Below, one piece after another: positions 9,638 through 17,332 of a stretch of DNA of 64,000 nucleotides (positions are counted from its first letter, which is position 1; each line of letters opens with the position of its first letter). The notes below the pieces were generated by a model. The model made no database searches. It was not told the DNA's origin and saw only the letters and a list, made by a program, of their open reading frames with translations. The stretch comes from Chitinophagaceae bacterium (lineage in GTDB: Bacteria; Bacteroidota; Bacteroidia; Chitinophagales; Chitinophagaceae), in assembly GCA_022843585.1 (NCBI GenBank), contig JALHNJ010000011.1, positions 1 to 64,000 of the forward strand. Direction: 5' to 3'. Position numbers and translations under genes: made by a program.

Positions 9638-10408
9638 TTACAAATAATTGACAGAAATTTTGATTAGTTTTTTTAATATCCTTTCGTCCTGGTGTGTAAT
9701 GATACCTTTTGAATTGTTATTCTTAAAATAGTTCCTTCCCCTGTCTTTTTGAACATTACTGATCATTTTTTGAACGGAAGGGTATTTTATGTTTGTGGGC
9801 ATTGTTGCAGTAGCAAGCAAAAAGTCAAATTCATTGAGTCGTTTATCGTCTTTTGTATTTAAGGGTGTTACCCAAGGGAAGTTTAAGTTCCCATTTTGCA
9901 GGATACAGGGCGATTCTGTTCCTAACCTGAAATCTTTGAAATGAAAATCAGCGAAAAGAGGTTCGGCCCTCAACTTAGTTTCCCACCAGGAAAGTATAGC
10001 AGTTTTCTTTTCCTTTTCGACACGTTTATCGTTGAACAATATGCCTAAGACTCCCCATATTCCGCCGCCGCCTGCTTCGATGAATTTTCTCCCCATCCCT
10101 TCCGCTCCTGACAATGCTTTAGCTTCCCTTAATAAATCATCGAAAGTTTTAATCGGACTCCGGAATGCCGCCACAAAAGCATTGCCTGGCTTTTTCCTGC
10201 ATGTATTGGAAAAGGTCATTGTGTAAACGCCACCACCGGATTGCCGTCCGTACCTGATTGGTGCATTGACTGCAATTTTAGAGGGCATTTTCAGGTGGTT
10301 GCTGCGCCAATCTTTGCGGATTGTATTATCTGCATTACCAAGGTTTGGTTGCCAGAGAAGTGAGCCAATTATAAGTACTCCGCCATTTACATTCAGTTTA
10401 TCCGGCAT
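9638..10408 (-). CDS. Hypothetical protein, possibly gamma-glutamylcyclotransferase-like
   Basis: The product has 256 residues from ATG 10408; a TTG two codons upstream is the alternative start. The N-terminus GGVLIIGSLLW followed by IRKDWRSNHL and APIRYGRQSGG loosely resembles the YGSLL-type start of gamma-glutamylcyclotransferase/AIG2-like folds, but I cannot place the catalytic Glu with confidence. There is no signal peptide or membrane segment. The gene lies upstream of the SMC operon on the same strand, 60 bases away, and could be co-transcribed with it. It could equally be an unrelated accessory gene. The coding call rests on length and protein-like composition. Confidence 0.6.
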   Translation of the reverse strand: MPDKLNVNGGVLIIGSLLWQPNLGNADNTIRKDWRSNHLKMPSKIAVNAPIRYGRQSGGGVYTMTFSNTCRKKPGNAFVAAFRSPIKTFDDLLREAKALSGAEGMGRKFIEAGGGGIWGVLGILFNDKRVEKEKKTAILSWWETKLRAEPLFADFHFKDFRLGTESPCILQNGNLNFPWVTPLNTKDDKRLNEFDFLLATATMPTNIKYPSVQKMISNVQKDRGRNYFKNNNSKGIITHQDERILKKLIKISVNYL

Positions 10409-10839
10409 AGGCAATAGTTAGTGCTGAAAAGATAGTTGCATTTCGCAATATTTTTACATTTTTTGCCTAAAATCACTCTCTTACAGTGTCTCAATAGCCT
10501 ATCGAGTTTAAGGAATTTTATCCGGCGTCTAGTTGGAAATAATAACATAAACCAGTTTATAAATAAGGCCTGAAAGGCTGGTATTTGATTTCGTCTGGGC
10601 TGTGGGGCTAACGTCAATCTATGTATTCACCAGCCCGGGACGAATTGAAATACCCAATGGCCTTACCTGCCGCCGTTGTCATGACTTGTTTTGCCGGAGG
10701 CCGCAAAAAAAACAAGTCTTGTCTACGGCGGCGGCTCTGCGTGTTATTAATACATAAAAGATCGGTAAAAATATGCTATGAAGTTTTAAGTATTTTGTGT
10801 AGATATTCATTGAAACTAACTATTAGAAACAGGATAGAA
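10409..10839. other. 431-base intergenic region between the defence segment and the metal island
   Basis: No convincing gene is visible. The stretch contains a long GC-rich imperfect inverted repeat (10669-10735) and, nearer 10840, AT-rich DNA that should carry the promoter of the HMA-AraC gene. The plus-strand frame open from 10621 into the regulator reads through the inverted repeat and gives a low-complexity peptide unlike the family, so I do not count it as coding. This is the natural boundary between the two functional blocks. Confidence 0.6.
10669..10735. repeat. Long imperfect hairpin with GC-rich ends
   Basis: The outer arms GCCGCCG (10669-10675) and CGGCGGC pair. The inner arms GACTTGTTTT (10683-10692) and AAAACAAGTC (10709-10718) pair perfectly around a small GC loop. 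The GC content is unlike the surrounding AT-rich DNA, which suggests an imported or mobile palindrome (REP- or MITE-like) or a terminator-type structure. No flanking direct repeat was found. Confidence 0.6.
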
Positions 10840-11415
10840 ATGAAACTCTATATAAAAAACATGGTCTGCAACCGTTGTGTAATGGTCGTAAAACAAGAAC
10901 TTGAAAAATTAAAACTACTCCCCGCACTGGTAAGCATGGGCGAGGTAGAGTTAGTAAAACCTGCGACAGAAAAACAATTGCACAACCTGAATGAAAGACT
11001 GAAAGAATTGGGCTTTGAATTATTAGACAACCAGAAACAAAAACAAATAGAAAAGATAAAAAACCTGTTGATTAAAAAAGTACAGTCTGGTGAAGTGGAA
11101 GAGCATTTCAGTATCACCAATTTTTTAAGCAAAGCATTGAACAAAGATTATAGTTATATCTCCCGTTTATTTTCCGAAGTGGAAGGTATTACTGTTGAAC
11201 AGTTCTTTATTCTGCAAAAAATTGAGAAAGTAAAAGAGCTGCTGGTATATGGAGAATTAAACCTCAGTGAAATTTCATATCAATTAGGATATAGCAGTGT
11301 AGCACATCTTTCTGCGCAGTTTAAAAAAGTAACCGGCTTAACACCCAGCCATTTCAAGAAAATAGGCAGCTCTCACCGCCATTCATTGGATAATGTCAAT
11401 CACAAACAGGCATAA
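10840..11415 (+). CDS. HMA-AraC one-component metal-responsive regulator
   Basis: The product has 191 residues. Residues 1-60 look like a degenerate heavy-metal-associated ferredoxin fold with MVCNRC (Cys10, Cys13) in place of the usual GMxCxxC. Residues 95-180 are an AraC/XylS double helix-turn-helix, with the typical end ISYQLGYSSVAHLSAQFKKVTGLTPSHFK. The start is chosen at 10840 because MKLYIKNMVC opens the domain directly and an AGGATAG purine stretch precedes it; the longer frame from 10621 crosses a hairpin. The fusion suggests that Cu(I)/Ag(I) binding at Cys10/13 alters DNA binding. It is the only regulator near the copper operons and sits just before a gene carrying the repeated promoter motif, so it is the best candidate to read that motif. 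Metal identity is inference. Confidence 0.85.
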   Translation: MKLYIKNMVCNRCVMVVKQELEKLKLLPALVSMGEVELVKPATEKQLHNLNERLKELGFELLDNQKQKQIEKIKNLLIKKVQSGEVEEHFSITNFLSKALNKDYSYISRLFSEVEGITVEQFFILQKIEKVKELLVYGELNLSEISYQLGYSSVAHLSAQFKKVTGLTPSHFKKIGSSHRHSLDNVNHKQA

Positions 11416-11418
11416 CTA

Positions 11419-11466
11419 TTTCCCATAATTCTATAACATTTTCGCTGCCTTGTTGGCGGAACTTTG
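11419..11466 (+). promoter_or_regulatory. Copper-block promoter with 23-bp motif, copy 1
   Basis: The block 11419-11441 has the core CCATAATTCTATAAC (11423-11437) and matches 25387-25409 at 20 of 23 positions. A -7-like element, GAACTTTG, lies at 11459-11466. The core starts exactly 36 bases before the -7 element, the same distance as in the second copy. The motif replaces a normal -33 TTTG, as expected where an activator helps polymerase. Confidence 0.65.
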
Positions 11467-11483
11467 TGTTAGAAAAAATTACT

Positions 11484-12224
11484 ATGACACATAAATACAA
11501 TATAAGCGGAATGACATGCGGCGGATGCCAGGCAAAAGTGCAGGGGTTGTTATCGAAAGTTAGTGGAGTTAAAAATGTAAGCATTGATTTATCAAAAGGC
11601 GAAGCAACGATTGATATGGTCAAGCATATTGCAACGGATACTTTGAAAGCTGCATTGATGAATTATCCAAAGTATCAAATATCAGAAACCAATCACCAGC
11701 AACATGCTGCTGTTCCGGCAGCGGATGAAGAAATAAAAAAATCGTGGATAGCTACCTATAAACCCATCCTGCTGATATTCGGCTACATTACCGGTATTTC
11801 CTTACTGGTAGAATGGATGCATGGAGACTTTATCTGGATGCGGTGGATGAACCATTTTATGGCGGGCTTCTTTTTAGTGTTCTCTTTTTTTAAGCTGCTA
11901 AATCTAAAAGGCTTTGCAGAAAGCTATAGCATGTATGATATTGTGGCAAAGCAATGGAACGGCTGGGGCTATGTTTATGCCTTTATTGAACTTGGGTTAG
12001 GTATCGCTTTTCTCACAGGCTTTAATCCTATCCTTACCAATTCTGTTACCTTTGTGGTAATGACCATTAGTATTATTGGTGTTTTGCAAAGTGTGTTTAA
12101 CAAACGAAAAATAAAATGTGCCTGCCTGGGCGATGTGTTTAATTTACCAATGAGTACCATTACGATTATTGAGGATGCTCTGATGATTGGTATGAGTGGT
12201 ATTATGTTATTAACTATGTTATAA
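11484..12224 (+). CDS. HMA domain fused to MauE/DoxX-like membrane protein
   Basis: The product has 246 residues from the ATG at 11484; a GTG at 11466 falls in the promoter and is rejected. Residues 1-70 are an HMA domain with GMTCGGC (Cys12, Cys15). After a linker there are four hydrophobic segments between about 85 and 246, resembling the MauE-type membrane family, with a KCACLGD motif near residue 215. A Cu(I) handling or membrane redox role is plausible, with the HMA domain as cytosolic metal donor or acceptor. It is preceded by the repeated promoter motif and followed without a gap by a 27-codon reading frame ending in Cys-Cys-Lys. Function beyond metal binding is unknown. Confidence 0.8.
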   Translation: MTHKYNISGMTCGGCQAKVQGLLSKVSGVKNVSIDLSKGEATIDMVKHIATDTLKAALMNYPKYQISETNHQQHAAVPAADEEIKKSWIATYKPILLIFGYITGISLLVEWMHGDFIWMRWMNHFMAGFFLVFSFFKLLNLKGFAESYSMYDIVAKQWNGWGYVYAFIELGLGIAFLTGFNPILTNSVTFVVMTISIIGVLQSVFNKRKIKCACLGDVFNLPMSTITIIEDALMIGMSGIMLLTML

Positions 12225-12308
12225 ATGACAGTTGTAAAATCAATAGGACAGTTTTTCTGGAAGCTACTCAAAGCCATTTTTGTAAGGAAAAAGGATTGCT
12301 GTAAGTGA
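12225..12308 (+). CDS. Possible 27-residue amphipathic peptide ending CCK
   Basis: An ATG directly abuts the TAA of the HMA-MauE gene (12222-12224) and opens 27 codons: basic/aromatic, then hydrophobic (FFWKLLKAIFV), then KKDCCK. The zero-base junction is suited to coupled translation, and the Cys pair at the end could bind a soft metal. It is short, so chance is possible. Confidence 0.4.
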   Translation: MTVVKSIGQFFWKLLKAIFVRKKDCCK

Positions 12309-12359
12309 GTAAAATTTCCGGTTGCAGCTAATAAGGCTCATGCCCATAGCTGATATTCG

Positions 12360-12393
12360 TCATAGTTCTTTTAACGACAATTTTATCTATTTG
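12360..12393 (+). promoter_or_regulatory. Weaker variant of the copper promoter motif
   Basis: TCATAGTTCTTTTAAC (12360-12375) resembles the CCATAATTCTRTAAC core with one inserted base, and TCTATTTG (12386-12393) resembles a -7 element. The spacing is about 10 bases shorter than in the two strong copies, so the role is uncertain. Confidence 0.3.
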
Positions 12394-12453
12394 TATGCTG
12401 CCAAAAGCCTGGCGGCAAACCATTTAAAAAACATTTTATACCTTTAACCGGTA

Positions 12454-12852
12454 ATGAAAAAGTTTGCAGCAGTAATATTAGCCTTTTTGTACCTCAGTTC
12501 CTCAACAGGGGCTATGGTACACATGCATTACTGCATGGGCAAACTTGCTGACTGGGGTTTGGGACAAAACAAGTCAAAAACCTGTGGTAGCTGCGGTATG
12601 AAAACCTCTGAGGCTAAAGATAAAGGCTGCTGCAAAGATGAACATAAGTTTGTAAAAAACGATACCGCCCAAAAGACCGCTGAAGCAGGAATTCAGCTAA
12701 TTCAGTTACTGGCAGTTGATTTGCCTTCTGCTTTTTTTGAAATTACTACTCAGGATATTTCTACAGTAACAGAAGAATATCCTATCAGCCATGCTCCTCC
12801 CCGAAATGGCGGTGTTGCGGTGTACATCCGCAATTGTGTTTTCCTGATATAA
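12454..12852 (+). CDS. HYC/CC/PP-type small secreted metal-associated protein
   Basis: This 132-residue protein has an N-terminal signal peptide (about residues 1-20). The mature part has MHMHYCMGKL, then CGSCGMK, then GCCKDEHKF and finally HAPPR near the C-terminus. This HYC...CC...PP pattern defines a small Bacteroidota family found beside metal genes. The Cys, Met and His residues suit Cu(I) binding in the periplasm, but the family has no proven activity that I know. It is followed by a weak hairpin (12872-12895). A second protein of this style is at 25488. Confidence 0.7.
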   Translation: MKKFAAVILAFLYLSSSTGAMVHMHYCMGKLADWGLGQNKSKTCGSCGMKTSEAKDKGCCKDEHKFVKNDTAQKTAEAGIQLIQLLAVDLPSAFFEITTQDISTVTEEYPISHAPPRNGGVAVYIRNCVFLI

Positions 12853-12871
12853 ATTTTACTCCTTTTGCAAT

Positions 12872-12895
12872 GCCGGACAATTCTTTTTGTCGGGC
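12872..12895 (+). terminator. Weak hairpin after the HYC/CC/PP gene
   Basis: GCCGGACAA (12872-12880) pairs with TTGTCGGGC (12887-12895) with one mismatch around a 6-base loop. No T-run follows, so it may be an mRNA 3' structure rather than a full terminator. Confidence 0.35.
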
Positions 12896-12952
12896 TATAG
12901 GCATTTCCATGTGCCATAAAAAGAAATTTCACAAACATCTAAAATTAAAAAA

Positions 12953-13324
12953 ATGAAAACGTTTAAAATGCTTTTTACTGTCGCTATTTTATTAGTTACA
13001 GTATCATTTGCCAATGCACAAAGCGACAAAACTGAAAGAACCATTGGCATCAAAACAGAGAAGATAAAAGTATCCGGTACATGCGGCATGGATAAAAGAC
13101 GAATTGAAACTGCGGCATACACAGTGGATGGTGTAAAGTCCGCTGTATGGAATGAGTACACACAAATGCTGGTTTTGAAATACAGCGTATTTAAAAAAGA
13201 GGCTGGAGATAAAGTTCAAAGAAGTATAGCATCTGCCGGTAATGATACCGAAAAGTACAAAGCAGAAGATTCGATTTACAACAAACTGCCCGATTGCTGT
13301 CATTATAGAACAATGCAATTGTAA
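12953..13324 (+). CDS. Secreted HMA-like protein with one metal Cys lost
   Basis: The product has 123 residues: a signal peptide to about residue 22 (ending SFANAQ), then an HMA-like beta-alpha-beta domain. The usual CxxC reads CGMD (Cys44, Asp47), so the second ligand is missing; the paralogue at 29449 keeps CGMC. Both end with a conserved LPxCC segment, which could supply alternative thiols. It is likely periplasmic. It lies between the HYC gene and the five-HMBD gene and is followed by a hairpin. Reduced or altered metal binding is inferred from the substitution. Confidence 0.75.
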   Translation: MKTFKMLFTVAILLVTVSFANAQSDKTERTIGIKTEKIKVSGTCGMDKRRIETAAYTVDGVKSAVWNEYTQMLVLKYSVFKKEAGDKVQRSIASAGNDTEKYKAEDSIYNKLPDCCHYRTMQL

Positions 13325-13331
13325 AACTCGC

Positions 13332-13366
13332 AAGGTGCTGTTAAACAAAAGTGTTTAACGCACCTT
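13332..13366 (+). terminator. Stem-loop after the secreted HMA gene
   Basis: AAGGTGCTGTTAAAC (13332-13346) pairs with GTTTAACGCACCTT (13353-13366) except for one bulged T, with a short A-rich loop. It lies 8 bases after the stop, so it can end or attenuate transcription before the five-HMBD gene. Confidence 0.6.
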
Positions 13367-13410
13367 TAGATTACTTAAAAATAAATAGTAAAACAAAAAG
13401 ATAAAATAAA

Positions 13411-14073
13411 ATGAAATCAATTAAGATGCTGATGATGGCCGCCTTAACCATCCTTTCTGTTTCCGTTTTTGCACAGGACAGTTTGAAACAAAAAACAAAA
13501 GTTCAAAAGCAAAAAACAGAAAAAGCAAAATACACCTGTTCTATGCACCCGGAGGTTACAAGTGATAAGCCCGGTACCTGCACAAAATGTGGAATGTCAC
13601 TTACACTTTCCCCTAAAGAAAAGATGAAAATGGAGGTAATGAAAAAGTACTCCTGTCCAATGCATCCGGAAGAAACAAGCGATAAAGCCGGTAAATGTCC
13701 CCAATGCGGCAGCATAATGAATCGTTCACCAAAAGAAAAGATGAAAATGGAGGTGATGAAAACATACACCTGCCCGATGCACCCCGATGAAACAAGTGAT
13801 AAATCTGGTAAATGTCCTAAATGTGGAATGGATTTGCAAAAAAAGGAAGCTGTTACCAAGGCCTATTCATGCCCTATGCACGCCGACGTAACGAGTAATA
13901 AACCGGGCAAATGTTCCAAATGCGGGATGAATTTGAATCTTTCTCCAAAAGAGAAGATGAAAATGGAAGTGATGAAAATCTATACTTGCCCGATGCATCC
14001 CGGTGTAACAAGTGATAAGCCCGGCAAATGCTCTCAGTGCGGCATGGATTTAAAAGAGAAAAAACAGGAATAA
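13411..14073 (+). CDS. Secreted protein with five tandem heavy-metal-binding domains
   Basis: The product has 220 residues: a signal peptide to about residue 21 (SVFAQ), a basic linker, then five copies of the [22 protein letters not shown] unit at residues 41-62, 80-102, 119-142, 152-174 and 191-213. Each copy has Cys-x-Met-His plus CxxC-type ligands (copy 2 ends CGSIM; copy 4 has CPMHA). Three of the four linkers carry SPKEKMKMEVMK. This domain usually occurs as one or two copies at the N-termini of CusB or CopB proteins, as in the neighbours, so a protein made only of this domain should be a periplasmic Cu(I)/Ag(I) buffer or a chaperone for the pump encoded just downstream. No enzyme domain is present. 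Confidence 0.85.
   Translation: MKSIKMLMMAALTILSVSVFAQDSLKQKTKVQKQKTEKAKYTCSMHPEVTSDKPGTCTKCGMSLTLSPKEKMKMEVMKKYSCPMHPEETSDKAGKCPQCGSIMNRSPKEKMKMEVMKTYTCPMHPDETSDKSGKCPKCGMDLQKKEAVTKAYSCPMHADVTSNKPGKCSKCGMNLNLSPKEKMKMEVMKIYTCPMHPGVTSDKPGKCSQCGMDLKEKKQE
13531..14049 (+). repeat. Five-fold coding repeat (HMBD units)
   Basis: There are five units of roughly 115 bases. The linker encoding KEKMKMEVMK is almost identical at the DNA level in three places, which suggests recent tandem duplication and a locus prone to copy-number change. Confidence 0.8.
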
Positions 14074-14114
14074 CGAAAACGTAATGGCTGTTTGATGAAA
14101 CCTAAAATCAGTAT

Positions 14115-15404
14115 ATGGTTCAAAAATTAATAGAACTGGCTTTACGCAACAGACTTATCGTTCTGCTCCTTGCAGGAGGCCTTTTTGCGTATGGCCTATA
14201 CTCCGTAAAACAAAATCCTATTGATGCCATTCCTGATTTAAGTGAGAACCAGGTTATCGTTTTTACGGAATGGATGGGTCGCAGCCCACAGGTAATGGAA
14301 GACCAGGTTACTTATCCTCTTGTGAGCAATCTGCAGGGCATCCCTAAAATCAAGAATATCCGTGGCACTTCAATGTTCGGGATGAGTTTTGTATATGTGA
14401 TTTTCGAAGATAACGTTGACATCTATTGGGCAAGAACGAGGGTATTGGAACGCTTGAACTTTGCTCAACGATTATTGCCGCAGGGTGTAACACCTTCCCT
14501 TGGTCCCGATGGAACAGGTGTTGGTCATATTTTCTGGTATCACCTGGATGCACCTAAAATGGATTTGGGTGAACAAAGAGCATTGCAGGACTGGTATATA
14601 AAGTTTGCATTGCAAACAGTACCCGGTGTGGCAGAGGTTGCATCATTTGGTGGTTTTGAAAAACAGTACCAGTTAGTGGTTGACCCGGTGAAGTTGCAGT
14701 ATTACAATGTCTCCCTGATGGATGTGATGAATAAAGTAAAAGCAAATAACAATGATGTGGGTGGAAGAAAATTTGAAATGGCGGATATGGCTTATATCAT
14801 TCGTGGTTTAGGATATATCAAAAGCAAGGAAGATATTGAAAACATTGCACTAAGTAATTACAATGGTATACCGGTACGGGTAAAAGATATAGGAACTGTA
14901 CAAATGGGTGGTGATTTACGCCTCGGCATTTTTGATATGGATGGAAAAGGTGAAGTAGTGGGCGGAATTGTAGTAATGCGGTATGGTGAAAATGCCAATA
15001 AAGTAATTGAGGCTGTAAAAACAAAAATGAAAGAAGTGGAAAAAGGATTGCCAGATGGGGTAACGTTTAAAACTTCGTATGACCGGAGTACACTTATACA
15101 GGAAGCCGTTCAATCGGTGAAAGGAACTTTAATAGAAGAAATGATAGTCGTATCGCTGGTAGTATTAATATTTCTGTTTCATTGGCGAAGTGCAGTTATC
15201 ATTCTGATACAACTACCAATCTCCGTAGCAGCAGGTTTTATCTTCCTTGAAATGTTTGGCATTTCATCCAACATCATGTCGTTAACAGGTATTGCCCTTG
15301 CCATAGGTGTGGTGGTGGATGACGGTATTGTGATGGTGGAAAATGCGTACCGCCATATCAGCGAAGCACAAACAGAAAAATTAAAGTCACTTAATAAAGA
15401 ATAA
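14115..15404 (+). CDS. cusA (N-terminal part): CusA-type heavy-metal RND permease, N-terminal part (split gene)
   Basis: The 429 residues match the first 40% of a Cus/Czc RND pump: TM1 (residues 10-30), the first periplasmic porter region and TM2-TM4, ending with GIALAIGVVVDDGIVMVENAY, the proton-relay helix in a form like Cu/Ag pumps. The frame stops at TAA 15402-15404 and a second ATG opens at 15407 in another frame, so together 429+641 residues make a normal-length pump. The break falls in the cytosolic TM4-TM5 loop, where two chains could still assemble. It may be a frameshift, a sequencing error or a natural split with translational reinitiation. The genes for the channel and two adaptors follow. 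Confidence 0.85.
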   Translation: MVQKLIELALRNRLIVLLLAGGLFAYGLYSVKQNPIDAIPDLSENQVIVFTEWMGRSPQVMEDQVTYPLVSNLQGIPKIKNIRGTSMFGMSFVYVIFEDNVDIYWARTRVLERLNFAQRLLPQGVTPSLGPDGTGVGHIFWYHLDAPKMDLGEQRALQDWYIKFALQTVPGVAEVASFGGFEKQYQLVVDPVKLQYYNVSLMDVMNKVKANNNDVGGRKFEMADMAYIIRGLGYIKSKEDIENIALSNYNGIPVRVKDIGTVQMGGDLRLGIFDMDGKGEVVGGIVVMRYGENANKVIEAVKTKMKEVEKGLPDGVTFKTSYDRSTLIQEAVQSVKGTLIEEMIVVSLVVLIFLFHWRSAVIILIQLPISVAAGFIFLEMFGISSNIMSLTGIALAIGVVVDDGIVMVENAYRHISEAQTEKLKSLNKE

Positions 15405-15406
15405 AC

Positions 15407-17332
15407 ATGGCAAAGTGGATTAAACGAAATAAAGACCCGTTGACACCGGATGAAAGAATGGATATCATTGAAAAGTCGTCCAAACAGGTAGGCCCCAGTG
15501 TATTCTATTCAACCATCATCGTAGTAACTTCTTTTCTGCCAGTCTTTTTATTAACTGGTATGGAAGGAAAACTATTCAGCCCTTTAGCCTGGACAAAAAC
15601 ATTTATCCTGCTGATTGATGCAGCATTGGCTATTACATTAACCCCTGTACTGATTTCTTTTTTCCTGAAAGGAAGATTGAAACCGGAAAGTGCAAATCCC
15701 ATCACCAGAACATTAGAAAGGATTTATACACCCATTTTAAAATGGTGTTTACGGTGGAGAAAAACAACAATAGGTATCAACCTTATTGCATTGACGGTTG
15801 GCATCATCATGATGACCCGTTTGGGTTCTGAATTTATGCCTCCGCTTGATGAAGGTTCATTACTGTTCATGCCGGTTACATTACCTGATGTTTCCAACTC
15901 GGAGGTAAAACGCTTATTACAGGTACAGGATAAAATCATTCGTACCGTTCCGGAAGTATCTCATGTATTAGGAAAAGCTGGCAGGGCAAATACAGCAACG
16001 GATAATTCACCTATCAGCATGATTGAAACCATCATTCTGCTAAAACCTAAATCTGAATGGCGTAAGGGTATGACAAAAGACGGTATCATCAATGAACTTA
16101 ATTCAAAATTACAGATACCCGGTGTAACTAATGGCTGGACACAGCCAATCATCAACCGTATTAATATGCTGTCAACCGGTATCCGTACAGATGTGGGATT
16201 GAAAGTGTATGGCCAAAACCTGGACAGTATTTATTCTTTTGCTCAAACCATTAAGAAGCAACTTGAAGGTATTGATGGTGTAAAAGATTTGTATGTAGAA
16301 CCCATCACCGGCGGTAAATACATTGATATTGTTATTAAAAGGGAAGAAATCGGTCGCTATGGTTTAAGTGTGGATGATGTAAATACTGTAATAGAAAGTG
16401 CATTGGGAGGAATGAAGCTGACTACTACCATCGAAGGTCGTCAACGATTCTCTGTAAATGCAAGATATGGGCAGGATTTTCGTAACAATCTTGAAGCATT
16501 GAAAAGATTGCAGGTACAGACAATGAATTTCGGACCTGTTCCTTTAGGCGCAGTAGCCGATATAAAACTGAGTGATGGCCCCCCGATGATTAATTCCGAA
16601 AATGCGATGCTGAGAGGAACTGTTTTGTTCAATGTGAGAGAAAGAGATTTGGGCAGCACGGTTAAAGAAGCACAGAAAAAACTGAACCAGATGATAACCA
16701 AATTGCCCAAAGGCTATTTTTTGGAATGGAGTGGTCAATGGGAAAACCAGATAAGGGCAAATCAAACATTAAAGATGATACTACCGATAGTACTCATCAT
16801 CATCTTCATGGTACTATACTTTACCTATCATTCATTTAAGGAAGCCTTTGTAACCATGTTAACCGTTCCTTTTGCTTTGATTGGCGGTGTGTTTATGGTT
16901 TATTTCTATGGCATTAACTTATCTGTTGCGGTTGCAGTAGGTTTTATTGCCTTATTTGGAATGGCAATAGAAACGGCCATGCTGATGACCATTTACCTGA
17001 ATGAAGCGATGCAAAACATGGTAGCCAAACATGGCAACAGTAAAGCAACACTTACACCCGCCATTATCCGTCAGTTTGTAATTGAAGGTTCAGCAAAAAG
17101 ATTAAGACCAAAACTAATGACGGTGTCAGTGGGCCTCTTTGGGTTAATCCCAATTTTATGGGCAACCGGTGTTGGCAGTGATATTATGCGGCCAATTACC
17201 ATTCCATTAATCGGCGGAACGATTACTTCAACCATTTATGTATTACTGATAACGCCGGTAATATTTGAAATGATAAAGGAAAGAGAATTAAAACGTAAAG
17301 GCAAAATTGAATTAATAGATGTTAAAAACTAA
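15407..17332 (+). CDS. cusA (C-terminal part): CusA-type heavy-metal RND permease, C-terminal part (split gene)
   Basis: The 641 residues begin MAKWIKRNKDPLTPDERMD, a cytosolic-loop sequence. They continue with TM5 (FYSTIIVVTSFLPVFLLTG), TM6, the second porter/docking region rich in metal-pump signatures (GSEFMPPLDEGSLLFMPVTLPD) and TM7-TM12. The start lies 2 bases after the upstream stop in a frame shifted by two. The reading frame is intact with no further lesions, which argues against old decay. It overlaps the channel gene by 14 bases. Together with the preceding part it should export Cu(I)/Ag(I) from the periplasm, driven by protons. Confidence 0.85.
   Translation: MAKWIKRNKDPLTPDERMDIIEKSSKQVGPSVFYSTIIVVTSFLPVFLLTGMEGKLFSPLAWTKTFILLIDAALAITLTPVLISFFLKGRLKPESANPITRTLERIYTPILKWCLRWRKTTIGINLIALTVGIIMMTRLGSEFMPPLDEGSLLFMPVTLPDVSNSEVKRLLQVQDKIIRTVPEVSHVLGKAGRANTATDNSPISMIETIILLKPKSEWRKGMTKDGIINELNSKLQIPGVTNGWTQPIINRINMLSTGIRTDVGLKVYGQNLDSIYSFAQTIKKQLEGIDGVKDLYVEPITGGKYIDIVIKREEIGRYGLSVDDVNTVIESALGGMKLTTTIEGRQRFSVNARYGQDFRNNLEALKRLQVQTMNFGPVPLGAVADIKLSDGPPMINSENAMLRGTVLFNVRERDLGSTVKEAQKKLNQMITKLPKGYFLEWSGQWENQIRANQTLKMILPIVLIIIFMVLYFTYHSFKEAFVTMLTVPFALIGGVFMVYFYGINLSVAVAVGFIALFGMAIETAMLMTIYLNEAMQNMVAKHGNSKATLTPAIIRQFVIEGSAKRLRPKLMTVSVGLFGLIPILWATGVGSDIMRPITIPLIGGTITSTIYVLLITPVIFEMIKERELKRKGKIELIDVKN

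Noticed and set aside
10393-10617. Minus-strand 74-codon frame before the hypothetical gene
   Set aside because: Composition is not protein-like and it overlaps the start of the better supported gene in another frame.
10621-10839. Upstream in-frame extension of the HMA-AraC gene
   Set aside because: It runs through a GC-rich inverted repeat and gives a peptide unlike the family; ATG 10840 opens the HMA-like domain directly.
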